NCBI GenBank assembly: GCA_903865935.1 | Contig: CAIPLT010000009.1 | Location: forward strand, 1-64,000 | DNA from: Caldifarciminota bacterium | Lineage (GTDB): Bacteria; Hydrothermota; Tepidihabitantia; Tepidihabitantales; CAIPLT01 | DNA length: 64,000 nucleotides | Direction of reading: 5' to 3' | Shown: positions 16,717-26,157 of the stretch, piece after piece | How the letters are laid out: every line of letters starts with the position of its first letter | How positions within the stretch are numbered: the stretch's first letter is position 1 | The notes under the pieces: generated by a model | Database searches by the model: none | What the model saw: only the letters and a program-made list of their open reading frames with translations | Told to the model about the DNA's origin: nothing | Position numbers and translations under genes: made by a program

Positions 16717-17889
16717 ATGAACTTTTTTAAACTCGCATTTAAAAATCTTCTCAGGCGGAAGATTAGAACGATATTAACAATCCAGGGGATTGCGATTGCG
16801 ATTTTCGTGCTGTTTTCGCTGTTATCCTTTCAGAACGGTTATAAAAATTCGCTGACCCGAGAGATGAATGACCTGGGTATAAACATATTGGCAGTACCAA
16901 AGGGATGTCCTTATGAAGCAGCATCGTTAATCGTTCACGGCGGTGTCATACCCAAATATCTTGATGAAGTCGATTTAAAGCAAATTTCTCAAATTGACGG
17001 TATCGAGTTAGCGACACCGATATTCTTAAGTCAAATCTATGAAAAAGACCAGGAGCGAACCAGTATTATCTATGGCATAATCCCGCAGGAATACACAAAA
17101 GTAAAGCCGGGCTGGAAATTAAACGGACAATATTTTAATATTGACGATACCGCGGCAATCATAATCGGCAATGAGGTTGCATATCAGGAAAAACTCGGTG
17201 TTGGCGACGAAGTCTATTTTCCATCAGTTGGTAAAATTTACAAAGTCTTTGGTGTGTTAGAGCGGACCGGCGGGCAGGATGACGGTTTCTATTTTCTGCC
17301 ATTAGCTGAAGCCCAGCGCATATTTGATAAAATCGGTAAAATCACTGCGGTCGCAATTAAGATTAAAGATTTAACAAAAATTGGCGATATTAGTAAAAAA
17401 TTAGAAGAAATCCCTGATATTCAGGTTGTGACCATGGCACAGGTTTTAGGTACAATTCTGAATCTGGTCGGCAGCGCCCGAACTTTGATTTTCTCGGTTG
17501 TTCTGATTGCACTCATTATTGGAACTCTCGGTATCGTTAACACAATGTTTGTGACAATTTACGAGCGGCGAAGAGAAATCGGAATATTCAAGGCAATCGG
17601 CGCGGGTAATTTTGATGTGGTAAAACTGATTATTCTTGAGACATTGATAATCGCAATTATCGGTGGCATTGAAGGTTCGGTTTTGTCATTTGCCGGGGGA
17701 CGACTGGTTGAAAGTTTTGTTCGCGGTGTTATACCGTATGCGCCAAAACGAATGCTCTTTACTTTTCAGTTCGCGAATGTCGGTATCGCAATCGCTTACT
17801 CAGTAATTATTGGAGTCCTTGCCGCAATTTTCCCTTCAATAAAAGCGGCATCACTTTCACCATTAGAAACAATAAGGAAAGAGGAATAA
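16717..17889 (+). CDS. ABC transporter permease, MacB/FtsX type
   Basis: The 390-residue protein has one N-terminal transmembrane helix (about 20-40), a large periplasmic MacB_PCD domain (about 45-240) and three C-terminal transmembrane helices forming the FtsX domain (about 265-380; YERRREIGIFKAIGAG, ASLSPLETIRKEE). Such type VII ABC permeases do mechanotransmission (MacB, LolCE) rather than classical import. The segment ILAVPKGCPYEAASLIVHGG in the periplasmic part contains a Cys. It directly abuts the ATPase gene (stop 17889, ATG 17890). Confidence 0.9.
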   Translation: MNFFKLAFKNLLRRKIRTILTIQGIAIAIFVLFSLLSFQNGYKNSLTREMNDLGINILAVPKGCPYEAASLIVHGGVIPKYLDEVDLKQISQIDGIELATPIFLSQIYEKDQERTSIIYGIIPQEYTKVKPGWKLNGQYFNIDDTAAIIIGNEVAYQEKLGVGDEVYFPSVGKIYKVFGVLERTGGQDDGFYFLPLAEAQRIFDKIGKITAVAIKIKDLTKIGDISKKLEEIPDIQVVTMAQVLGTILNLVGSARTLIFSVVLIALIIGTLGIVNTMFVTIYERRREIGIFKAIGAGNFDVVKLIILETLIIAIIGGIEGSVLSFAGGRLVESFVRGVIPYAPKRMLFTFQFANVGIAIAYSVIIGVLAAIFPSIKAASLSPLETIRKEE

Positions 17890-18600
17890 ATGAATAACCG
17901 ATATATCATCGAAGCTGAATCGTTAACTAAGCATTATAAAATGGGGAGTGAGGATATTTCTGCGGTTGCCGGAGTATCAGTACAAATTGAGCAGGGCAAA
18001 TTCTATGCGTTTGTTGGTCCTTCGGGTAGCGGAAAATCAACCTTATTAAACCTTTTAGGCGCGCTCGATACGCCAAGTGCCGGTAAATTAAACATCGGTG
18101 GTGAACAGGTTTTTAACAGTGAAACAAATGGTAAGTCGTCTCAGCGAAATCTCACTTCAATCCGGCGAAAATATTTTGGGTTTGTATTTCAGAATTTTTA
18201 TCTTTTGCCGACCCTGACTGTAAAAGAAAATATCAGTCTTCCCCTTCTCTTCGCAAGAAAGAAAATTGACCCGGAACAAATTGATAAGATTCTTAAAAAA
18301 CTGGGCTTGGAAGGAAGGGGAAAACATTTGCCTTCACAGCTTTCCGGCGGTGAGATGCAAAGAGTGGCAATCGGCAGGGCTTTGGCGGTTAATCCGCAGA
18401 TTATAATTGCCGACGAGCCGACCGGTAATCTTGACAGCAAAAACGCCGCATTGGTTTTTGAGGTATTTAAGAAATTATCCGAGGAAGGGATTACCGTTTT
18501 AACCGCAACTCATGACGTTCAATTAGCCCAAAACTTCTCTGATAAAATTGTAAGACTGAAAGACGGCAAGATTGTAGAAGGGGATGCGGGTATCTGCTAA
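17890..18600 (+). CDS. ABC transporter ATP-binding protein, LolD/MacB type
   Basis: The 236-residue ATPase has Walker A GPSGSGKSTLLN (about 42-53), the Q-loop in FVFQNFYLLPTLTVKENI, signature LSGGEMQRVAIGRAL, Walker B IIIADEPTGNLDS and the switch His (TATHD). It fits the LolD/FtsE subfamily that pairs with FtsX-type permeases. It follows the permease with no gap behind a GAGGAA site and is the last gene of the Rrf2 operon. Beyond it lie hairpins and dispersed repeats rather than a classical T-run terminator. Confidence 0.94.
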   Translation: MNNRYIIEAESLTKHYKMGSEDISAVAGVSVQIEQGKFYAFVGPSGSGKSTLLNLLGALDTPSAGKLNIGGEQVFNSETNGKSSQRNLTSIRRKYFGFVFQNFYLLPTLTVKENISLPLLFARKKIDPEQIDKILKKLGLEGRGKHLPSQLSGGEMQRVAIGRALAVNPQIIIADEPTGNLDSKNAALVFEVFKKLSEEGITVLTATHDVQLAQNFSDKIVRLKDGKIVEGDAGIC

Positions 18601-18608
18601 GAATTTTT

Positions 18609-18684
18609 ACCACAAATAGACACGAATAAATCGAATCACACGAATTTATATTTAACCACAGATTAACACTGATAAACACGGATG
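18609..18684 (+). repeat. Dispersed cacga/cacgg repeats, two copies
   Basis: Two adjacent variants: ACCACAAATAGACACGAATA with its continuation, and AACCACAGATTAACACTGAT followed by AAACACGGATG. They are the same family as 7913-7943 and the copy inside priA. Confidence 0.7.
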
Positions 18685-18710
18685 TGATGCTGAATTTAAT
18701 TCAGCATCAC
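18684..18710. repeat. Perfect 13-bp inverted repeat with 1-nt centre
   Basis: GTGATGCTGAATT and its exact complement AATTCAGCATCAC are separated by one T. It lies between the converging ABC ATPase and priA genes. It lacks a T-run, so a terminator role is uncertain; it may be part of a dispersed element. Confidence 0.75.
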
Positions 18711-18726
18711 AGAAAAGAGATGTAGG

Positions 18727-18846
18727 GCAAGGTTTTAACCTTGCTTATTTCCGATATTCTGACAGGACTAACATGATTAGGTTGTAAACACGATTTTAAT
18801 CGTGCAATAGAGTTAAAAGATAATCGTCCCGATTTTGGTGCGGGAC
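18727..18846. repeat. Cluster of three short palindromes
   Basis: GCAAGGTT/AACCTTGC (18727-18744), CACGATT/AATCGTG (18789-18804) and GTCCCG/CGGGAC (18826-18846) lie in tandem. The first is preceded by TAGGG, as are hairpins at about 43651 and 59805. The stretch TTAGGTTGTAAACAC before the second recurs at about 43476. Confidence 0.6.
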
Positions 18847-18862
18847 AAGTCTGTGGTTTGTA

Positions 18863-20839
18863 TTACATCGGGTCGATATCAATATCGACCTTCGCTTTAT
18901 CGCTGGTTAAATCGTTATAAGATATTAGATTTGATAATAAAACATTGTGTTTCATTTTGATTAATATCTGACAGGTAAATGTATTCGGTCGCTTAGAAAC
19001 GGGTTCCAAGCTTGGACCAAGTAAAACAAGGTTTTTAATATTGCTTAACTTTTTCATGATGATTTCAGCGTGTTTCTCAGCATCGTTCTTATTGGGAGAA
19101 GTTATTTTTATCAGCGCTAAGCGTACGAATGGGGGATATTCGAGGTTTTTTCTGGTCTCAAGCTCCTGCTTAAAGAATTTTTCATAATTGCCTTGAACTG
19201 CCAGATAAATAGAAAAGTTATCCGGATGATAACTCTGAATAATAATTTTACATTCCTTGTTGGGCGAGCTTTGCTCAATGATTTTGCTCAATTCCTGAAA
19301 AGTCCGCTCCTGAGCGCGAAAGTCAGGCAGGAAAAGCGTTGTGTCAGCCGAGATTATACCAAAAAGACCGAGTCGGGAATAGTCTAAACCGCTTAATCCT
19401 AATCGCGTTGTGATTATTATCTTTTTTTGTAACCACGGATTAACACGGATGGACACGGATTTTTCTTCATTGTCTTTAATCCGTTTAATCGGTTCAATCA
19501 GTGGTTTCATTATGAGTTTGGCATCGGAATCGATTCGTAGTATATCGGGATTTTGGATAATTTTCTTTATTTCGGATTCGATTTTTTGCGTACCGATTCC
19601 CTGATAAGTAAATTCACTGCCACGGCATTTGGGACAGAAATCAAAAACCGGGTCCTGATATTTACAGATGTGACAGGTAAAAGTTTTTCCGTCACTGTGA
19701 AAAATCAGCGGAATCCCGCACCGCGGGCAAGTCGGGATAAAACCACATTCAAAACAGGAGAAGACACGGGCAAAACCCCGACGATTGAGAAATAGCACAA
19801 TGTTTTTCCCATCATCATAAACTGATTGTATTTCGTATTTCAGCTTGGCTGACAGCACTTTATCTTTACTTCGCCGCATATCAATGAGCAGTACTTTGTC
19901 TTTTATCTTCTTTGTTTGTTTTGGAATAATCGCAAGTTCATATTTACCGGTTTGCGCATTGTAAAATGATTCACAAGATGGAGTCGAACTTACCAAAACC
20001 ACCTTGGCGTTATTCATCTGCGCCCGAACAACTGTAATATCACGGGCATTATAATGGAAATGGCGTTCCTGTTCTTTGTATGACAGATCGTGTTCATTAT
20101 CAACAATGATTAGCCCTAAATTTTTCACTGGCGCAAAGATTGCTGAGCGTGTGCCCAAGATAACTGTATATTCTTTGTTTCTGATTTCGTGCCAGGTACG
20201 TTTTCTTTCAGAAAGTTTAAGGCCGGAATGAAGCAGAAAAAGGCAGTCGCCGAGCTGTTCTTTAAATCGGGTGACAAATTTAGGGGTTAAGATAATCTCG
20301 GGTACAAGAATTATTACTGATTTCTTGAGTCTTAAACTTTCTTCAATTAAGCGCAGGTAGATTTCGATTGATTCTTTATTGTCGGGGTTAAATAATAAGT
20401 ATGTTTTATATTTGTTATCTTTTAAAGTATAAATTATTTTTCTGATTGAAGGAAACCTTGATAATGCATCATTCGGGGATTTAGTAGTAGATTCTATTTC
20501 ACTTGTTAAAATAGATGTTTTTGGTTTATATTTGTAAACCGATGTCGGAAGTGTTAAGTTTAGAACCTGTCCCCAGTCCGTGAAATAGTATTTCTTAGCC
20601 CAAACCAGCAAAGATAATAAATCCGATGGCAAAAATTCAGTTTCAACTACTTCTAAAATATGTTTTGTATAACTCATTGGAGTTGTTACGCTCTTTTCAA
20701 TAACAATGCCAAAAACCTGCTTTTTTCTCAGCTCGACTTTAATTAAGGAACCGGGTTTAATCAATGAAATGAGATTATCTGGAATCGAATAGGTCAGGGT
20801 ATCAAGATTGGTTTTGGGAATTGCGACTTCAGCAAACAT
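18863..20839 (-). CDS. priA: PriA-family protein with degenerate helicase motifs
   Basis: The 658-residue protein is recognisably PriA: an N-terminal 3'-DNA-binding domain (to about 100), VPEIILTPKFVTRF, LLHSGLKLSERKRTW, GTRSAIFAP, all eight zinc cysteines (four C-x2-C pairs, residues 362-405) and a C-terminal domain ending DIDIDPM. The ATPase motifs are broken. The Walker A position (GVTGSGKTE in E. coli) is NPDNKESIE at about 151-159, DEEH is DNEH (247-250), the GTQM-AKGH segment is TTRLGLSGLDY, and the motif VI VAGRAGR is missing. It is probably a non-helicase replication-restart or structural protein. Residues about 460-471 are encoded by a dispersed repeat (19431-19462). A TTG/GTG alternative start is possible, but the ATG at 20839 fits the family. 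Confidence 0.88.
   Translation of the reverse strand: MFAEVAIPKTNLDTLTYSIPDNLISLIKPGSLIKVELRKKQVFGIVIEKSVTTPMSYTKHILEVVETEFLPSDLLSLLVWAKKYYFTDWGQVLNLTLPTSVYKYKPKTSILTSEIESTTKSPNDALSRFPSIRKIIYTLKDNKYKTYLLFNPDNKESIEIYLRLIEESLRLKKSVIILVPEIILTPKFVTRFKEQLGDCLFLLHSGLKLSERKRTWHEIRNKEYTVILGTRSAIFAPVKNLGLIIVDNEHDLSYKEQERHFHYNARDITVVRAQMNNAKVVLVSSTPSCESFYNAQTGKYELAIIPKQTKKIKDKVLLIDMRRSKDKVLSAKLKYEIQSVYDDGKNIVLFLNRRGFARVFSCFECGFIPTCPRCGIPLIFHSDGKTFTCHICKYQDPVFDFCPKCRGSEFTYQGIGTQKIESEIKKIIQNPDILRIDSDAKLIMKPLIEPIKRIKDNEEKSVSIRVNPWLQKKIIITTRLGLSGLDYSRLGLFGIISADTTLFLPDFRAQERTFQELSKIIEQSSPNKECKIIIQSYHPDNFSIYLAVQGNYEKFFKQELETRKNLEYPPFVRLALIKITSPNKNDAEKHAEIIMKKLSNIKNLVLLGPSLEPVSKRPNTFTCQILIKMKHNVLLSNLISYNDLTSDKAKVDIDIDPM
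19431..19460 (+). repeat. Dispersed cacgg repeat inside priA
   Basis: On the plus strand, AACCACGGATTAACACGGAT is followed by GGACACGGAT. It is the same family as the intergenic copies at 7913 and 18609. In priA (minus strand) it encodes SVSIRVNPWLQ without breaking the frame. Confidence 0.8.
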
Positions 20840-20868
20840 ACTCGTAGCTTTTAGCTCATAGCTATTAG

Positions 20869-23800
20869 CTAATAACGTATCTTGTATTGATATTTTAAAT
20901 TATAGCGGCTATCTTCGTCTCGTTCACCGATGATTTCATGTGATTTCGTTAAATAATATTCAAGACGGAAAATATCGTTCACATTATTGCCGATATTATA
21001 TTCGTATGTGAAATAGAGATTCGGACCGATATATTTACCGACCGTCACTTTTGCACCAGTGCCGGTTAAAAGACCGGTTTCCAGCCACAAGTAATCGAGA
21101 TAAATATAATTACGCAGACGTTTGGTCACTTCCAGTTCAAAGTAACCGAGCAGTTTCTGGGATAAGGCGCTGGTAAAATTATCACGCAATTCAGAGCTGG
21201 TCATATTTTGCCAGGTAACATTAAAAGCGAGATAGCTGATAATATCACTTTCCGACAGGTAAGGAGGGTCAGATGAGAAAACAAAACGCGGTTCTTTTAA
21301 AGTACCGGTTAAGGTCGCGATGATTTTCACCCGCTCGGTTTGGTTCTGGTTTATCTTAATCGGTCGGGTTGCCAGTTCAGCGCTGATATCCAAGCTTGGA
21401 TTGAGTTCAGTAGTATTATCAAAAGTAATAATACCGCGGGTTAATTTTAAAATGTGGTCAAGATAATATAAATTTCCCTGCAGAGCAGTCAGTTGACCGG
21501 CAAAGACGGTATTTTTTTCCGCGCTTGTCATATTTAAATCACAGGATAATTCAACATCGGCAATGCTGTTGCGCAGCCAGATATCGCGGTCGCCGGTAAT
21601 TTTTAAGTTGAAAGTTATCGACTGATTTTTTGCGGCACTTAAACTGGTGGACGAGGAAAATTCAGATGTCAATAGCGCTTCTCTTATTGCAATATCACCG
21701 GATAAGAGCAGCGGATTACCTGGACGCGTTTTTGTTTTCGGTTTGTAGTCAATGCCGACATTGCCACTACCAATTGCGAATACTTCCCTTTGCAGTCGCA
21801 ACGGTGCATTTTGAAATTTAATTTGATACGATAATGTATCGACTTCGTTAATTTTATTAAGTTTAACAAACCCGTCTGCTTGTATCTTGCCGGTTTCAGC
21901 GTTGCCCGATAAATCTTTCAGAATTATTTTTTGCCCGTCAAAAATCAGCTGGGCAGATATTTTATCACACAATGTTTTGGTTGAAGGAATAAATATTGTA
22001 GCGTTGTCCAATTTTATACTGCCAGCGAGATTCGGTTTTTCTAATGAACCGGTAAATCGACCATAGCCATTGATGTTACTGTTTCGGACATCGACATTTT
22101 CTTTTAGAAAAAAGAAAATCCATGCGCCGGGATTGGTAAAGTTTATGTTTAAATCAAGCGGGCTTTGCGTGACGGTATTTTCGGTCAGCGCGACCGTGCC
22201 AATTATTTTTGATGTATCTTTATCATAGACTAAGTTCATCCGCGTAATTTTTAATATATCATCAGTTAATATGCAATCACCGTCTAAATATTTGATATGT
22301 ATGTCGGATTGATTGTTCGACGGGTTCTTTTTTAATAGGGCAATCGGTATTTTTAAATCTGTGCCGGTTAACCGGATTAAGTAATCGGGATTTTCAAGTG
22401 TTTTTGCCGCCTGAAGATTAATAATACCGGTGACGGGGTGAGGCATCTGTGTAATGTCGGATATTTTCGCAAGGTCAACCTGATTGCAGGTCAGATTGAC
22501 AAGGGGTCGGCTTGTCGCATTAGTTGTCAAATCAAGGGCTAATGTTCCGCCGTCAATGGCGAGCGAAAAATCCCTTAAATAGAATTGCCGGTCTTTTTGC
22601 CCGAGCGAAAATTGTTTTGTGTTGTGTAAAATATTATTATTACCAAAAATATTAAAACTATCAACATAACAAGCAAAGTTGCGGAGATTGAAATTTAATC
22701 TGCCCGAAGTGATGAGCGAGTCTCCTTGCTGGTCTTTTGCGGCAAGTAAAAAATTTGAATCATTTAAGGAAAAACCTAGATGTGTCAGTTGTTTATTATC
22801 CCAGAGTATGCTTTCGGCAGAAAAGATGATATTACCGGATAAATCAGCAATATTTTGTAAATCGAAAAGTAAATTGAACTTCTGATATTGAACTTCTGAT
22901 ACCTGCCCTTTTTTAATATTGATGTTGCCGCTTGCCGCAATATGGTTATTTTCCGAGTAAATTCTACCGGTTCCATTAACAAAGCCAGTTAACGGGATTT
23001 CATTTAGACTGAATTTATTAATTATTTCCGAAACAAGAGGTAAAGAAAAATTGGACAATTCAAAATTATAGTCAAACGGTTTGAAACCATTAGTAATTGA
23101 CCCAAAACCGTCAATATTCAGCAAGCTGAGACGGTCTTTGAGCCGCAGCTTTTTTATAATAAATTTGCCTTTTCTCAAAGAGGCTTGTGCGGAAACGCTT
23201 TCGATTTCCGGATTTTTACTGGAACCAATTAAATTTAAATCCAAACTGTCAATCCCCATGCCATTGATATCCAAGGCGCCATCGATCGGTATGTCTAAAT
23301 TCTTTATTGGAAATGTAAAATTCGTAAATGTCGCCTTCCCCTGATAGGTAAAGTCTTTAATAAATAGATTCGCATCAAAATTGATTTGTGATTTGTTAAT
23401 TGTATCAGGATTTACTGATTCATGATTTATTTTTATCATCGTGTCCTGAAAGGTGAAGATACCTTTGCCGTCAGGCACAAAGACATCTTGGATTTTTAAG
23501 TTAAAATTACGATAGTCTAAATCACCTTTAATGCTGGATAATTGCCATTTATCGGGAACTAAATGAGCGGTAATCGCAGTGTTAATCTGAAATTGTCCTT
23601 GCTGCTTGCTAAAATCATTTAGGTCGATTTGTCCATTTTTAATTTCTAAACTAATTCGGTTTTTTTCGAGGTCGATTTTTCCATCAAGGCTGATTGAAGA
23701 ACGGACCGACTTAATTTTTATTTTTTGCAGTGAAAGGGTTTTACCAGACAAATCAATGTTCCCTTGAAGGTTTGAAATTCTTATGTTTCGTTCTAACAGG

Positions 23801-24357
23801 GAAAAAGATAATGTATCGATTGTGCAGTGTCCGCCAGTAGGTCGAAGATTTAAGTTTGCTTTAATCGAGAAAGAATCTAAAATTGGTTTTTCGTTGTAAT
23901 AAACACTGCCATCTTGAATTTCAATTCGGTTAACGAAAAGCAGAGGCAAAGCGGTTGGTAAACTTAATCTGGCGGTTTGCGGATGCGAGCTTGGTTTTGA
24001 TGATAAATAGATGGTTGGTTTAGTAATTTTCACACCTTTGACATTTTTTGATCTTCTAAAAATTATTGAAAGCAGGTCGTAATTCGCTTTGATACTGGTT
24101 GCATAAAATGAATCACCGGTAGCAAATTTGATTTTTACATCAGAAATATCAAGCCCGGTAAAGATATTGCCTTTTATTTCACGGGCGGTTATTTCTGCTT
24201 TTAATGATTTGCTTAATAGTTGAGTAGATTTATAAGTAAGATAACTGCTGATTTGCGGTGAAAAAACAATAGATAATATGACGCCCGTCCCGATGACAAG
24301 GGCAAGCGCCATTAAAAATATACCGGTTATTTTCTTACGTTTAGTATTTAGTGTCAT
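20869..24357 (-). CDS. tamB: TamB-like translocation and assembly module protein
   Basis: The 1162-residue protein has one N-terminal membrane anchor (about 12-32), an AsmA-like start (LLSKSLKAEITAREIKGNIFTGLDISDVKI), a very long beta-strand-rich groove-like body and a C-terminal DUF490/TamB domain (about 860-1162; GNLYYLDHILKLTRGIITFDN, SSDPPYLSESDIISYLAF). TamB-type proteins bridge the membranes and carry phospholipid or help assemble outer-membrane proteins with an Omp85 partner. Here the ATG overlaps the stop of that Omp85 gene by one base (TGATG), an arrangement equivalent to tamA-tamB. Confidence 0.92.
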   Translation of the reverse strand: MTLNTKRKKITGIFLMALALVIGTGVILSIVFSPQISSYLTYKSTQLLSKSLKAEITAREIKGNIFTGLDISDVKIKFATGDSFYATSIKANYDLLSIIFRRSKNVKGVKITKPTIYLSSKPSSHPQTARLSLPTALPLLFVNRIEIQDGSVYYNEKPILDSFSIKANLNLRPTGGHCTIDTLSFSLLERNIRISNLQGNIDLSGKTLSLQKIKIKSVRSSISLDGKIDLEKNRISLEIKNGQIDLNDFSKQQGQFQINTAITAHLVPDKWQLSSIKGDLDYRNFNLKIQDVFVPDGKGIFTFQDTMIKINHESVNPDTINKSQINFDANLFIKDFTYQGKATFTNFTFPIKNLDIPIDGALDINGMGIDSLDLNLIGSSKNPEIESVSAQASLRKGKFIIKKLRLKDRLSLLNIDGFGSITNGFKPFDYNFELSNFSLPLVSEIINKFSLNEIPLTGFVNGTGRIYSENNHIAASGNINIKKGQVSEVQYQKFNLLFDLQNIADLSGNIIFSAESILWDNKQLTHLGFSLNDSNFLLAAKDQQGDSLITSGRLNFNLRNFACYVDSFNIFGNNNILHNTKQFSLGQKDRQFYLRDFSLAIDGGTLALDLTTNATSRPLVNLTCNQVDLAKISDITQMPHPVTGIINLQAAKTLENPDYLIRLTGTDLKIPIALLKKNPSNNQSDIHIKYLDGDCILTDDILKITRMNLVYDKDTSKIIGTVALTENTVTQSPLDLNINFTNPGAWIFFFLKENVDVRNSNINGYGRFTGSLEKPNLAGSIKLDNATIFIPSTKTLCDKISAQLIFDGQKIILKDLSGNAETGKIQADGFVKLNKINEVDTLSYQIKFQNAPLRLQREVFAIGSGNVGIDYKPKTKTRPGNPLLLSGDIAIREALLTSEFSSSTSLSAAKNQSITFNLKITGDRDIWLRNSIADVELSCDLNMTSAEKNTVFAGQLTALQGNLYYLDHILKLTRGIITFDNTTELNPSLDISAELATRPIKINQNQTERVKIIATLTGTLKEPRFVFSSDPPYLSESDIISYLAFNVTWQNMTSSELRDNFTSALSQKLLGYFELEVTKRLRNYIYLDYLWLETGLLTGTGAKVTVGKYIGPNLYFTYEYNIGNNVNDIFRLEYYLTKSHEIIGERDEDSRYNLKYQYKIRY

Positions 24358-26093
24358 CAGAAAGCATTAAGTATTGCCAAATGAATTTTACCCCAATCGC
24401 CAGTGGGCGGGTCTTTTAAGCGTTTGGCATAATCAAGTCTTATTGGACCAAATGGTGTGTTTACTCGTATTCCAGCGCCAGCGCTATATTGATAGGTGTC
24501 TAAATTAATATCGGTAAAATCGGCGCGGTCAGTAACAGTGCCAATGTCAGAGAAAATAACAAAATCGAACAATTTTTTGAAATGGGTACGAAACTCGATA
24601 TTTAAATTGCTGATTGCTTCACCGTAGTGTTCTTGACCGACTGAATCAGGACCGATCGCTTTTTCATTATAACCGCGCAGGCCGTTATTGCCACCAATAT
24701 TGAACTCTTCATAATATGGAACGGCCGGTGTTTTGTTATAAGGAACCGCAAATCCATTCATAATTCGACCGGCTAAAACAAATTGCTGTAATATTTTTTT
24801 AAATAAAATAAGTTCAGTATTGGTTTTATAAAAATTATTATCTCCGCCATAAAATTTCCCGGCGATTTGGAGATTGGTCGATAGGAAAAGACCGCGTTCG
24901 GGTGTAAAAAAGTTGTCCCTTGAATCATATTGCAGGTAGAAACTTTGAGAATTTGTTGTGCTTGTATGCAGTGAATCAGGTAGTGCTTGATTACTCCAAA
25001 ACCGGAGATATCGCAAGTAGGTACCGATATTGAATTTCAGACCAAAGTAACGAGCGAGTCCAGCTTCAATATTCATTTTAGTCTGCTTTACTGAATCAGT
25101 CAGGTCATAGTTGAAAGATGGCTGGACCGTGAAAATAATCGGAGTTTTAAATATATTATAAATTCGGTAAATATTTTTACACTCGCCTTGCCAGTCATGC
25201 GAAAAGGTCGGGGCATAGCTAAGTGAAAACAACAGGTCATGTCCTTTGGAAAGGAAGTTCAGGTGCTCCCATTCGCTGCTTACCAATAAACGGGTGGGTG
25301 GAGTCTGAACACCAAAACCAAAACTGACACTTCGGATTGGCAATTCTAATACATCAAACCGGACAACAAGGCTATCTTTGCTGAGTGTATCCAAAATATA
25401 GAAGGACACCCGTTCGAAAAGCCTGGTTGCGTACAATTTTTGCCGGGCAAGCTCTAATTTTTCCAAAGAAAACTTTTTGCCGGTTTTCAGTTCAGTGGTA
25501 CGCAGAATAACTTCATCCGACACTTTCAGATTTCCCCGGACTTTCAGTTCTTTAATATAGGCGATATTGCCCTCAGTTATCATAAAATCAACGGTTGCTT
25601 GGTTATTGTTAATTAAGATTTTTCTTTCGATACTGATATAAGGATAACCACGGTTTTTATACCATTGAATTATAATTTTTTCGGCATCATCCAATTTAGT
25701 TGTAATCAGATAATCACCGGATTTTAATTCGAGTAACGACAGTAATTTATTCGCTGAATAACTATGAATACCGGTCAGTTTGATATCCGATATTTTAGTT
25801 CTTGCTCCTTCGGCAATTTTATAATAAATGAGTTTTCCTTTGGCGCTTGGCTTTACTTCATAACTGGCCTCAGCCTCTTTGAAACCTTGATTCTGGTAGA
25901 ATAAAGTTAAATTATTAACATCCTTTTCAAGATAGAATTCATCGAACAGTTCTTTTGGTCGGGTCGATATGATTTTCGATAATAATTTAGATTTGAAGGT
26001 ATGATTTCCCTGAAAATATATTTTCGAAACCTTTGTCGAATCGGATAAACTTGGTGAAGATAAGAATGTCAATATCAATATTATGTTGAACAT
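24357..26093 (-). CDS. Omp85-family outer-membrane assembly protein (BamA/TamA type)
   Basis: The 578-residue protein has a short signal peptide (FNIILILTFLSSPSLS), about three POTRA domains (roughly 22-245; VSKIYFQGNHTFKSKLL, ISDIKLTGIHSYSANKL, IKELKVRGNLKVSDEV) and a 16-strand Bac_surface_Ag barrel to the end (LRGYNEKAIGPDSVG, TPFGPIRLDYAKRL, terminal Phe). Three POTRAs and coupling to tamB favour TamA over BamA, although in many FCB bacteria such a gene is the only one nearby. It inserts or assembles beta-barrel proteins in the outer membrane. Confidence 0.9.
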   Translation of the reverse strand: MFNIILILTFLSSPSLSDSTKVSKIYFQGNHTFKSKLLSKIISTRPKELFDEFYLEKDVNNLTLFYQNQGFKEAEASYEVKPSAKGKLIYYKIAEGARTKISDIKLTGIHSYSANKLLSLLELKSGDYLITTKLDDAEKIIIQWYKNRGYPYISIERKILINNNQATVDFMITEGNIAYIKELKVRGNLKVSDEVILRTTELKTGKKFSLEKLELARQKLYATRLFERVSFYILDTLSKDSLVVRFDVLELPIRSVSFGFGVQTPPTRLLVSSEWEHLNFLSKGHDLLFSLSYAPTFSHDWQGECKNIYRIYNIFKTPIIFTVQPSFNYDLTDSVKQTKMNIEAGLARYFGLKFNIGTYLRYLRFWSNQALPDSLHTSTTNSQSFYLQYDSRDNFFTPERGLFLSTNLQIAGKFYGGDNNFYKTNTELILFKKILQQFVLAGRIMNGFAVPYNKTPAVPYYEEFNIGGNNGLRGYNEKAIGPDSVGQEHYGEAISNLNIEFRTHFKKLFDFVIFSDIGTVTDRADFTDINLDTYQYSAGAGIRVNTPFGPIRLDYAKRLKDPPTGDWGKIHLAILNAF

Positions 26094-26157
26094 AAATAAC
26101 TTGCTATTTTACAGCAACAAAAAATAAATTGCAAGTATCAGAATGGAAAGCTATTTT

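Noticed and set aside
18601-18862. Intrinsic terminator for the ABC operon
   Set aside because: Several perfect palindromes exist but none is followed by a T-run; described as repeats instead.
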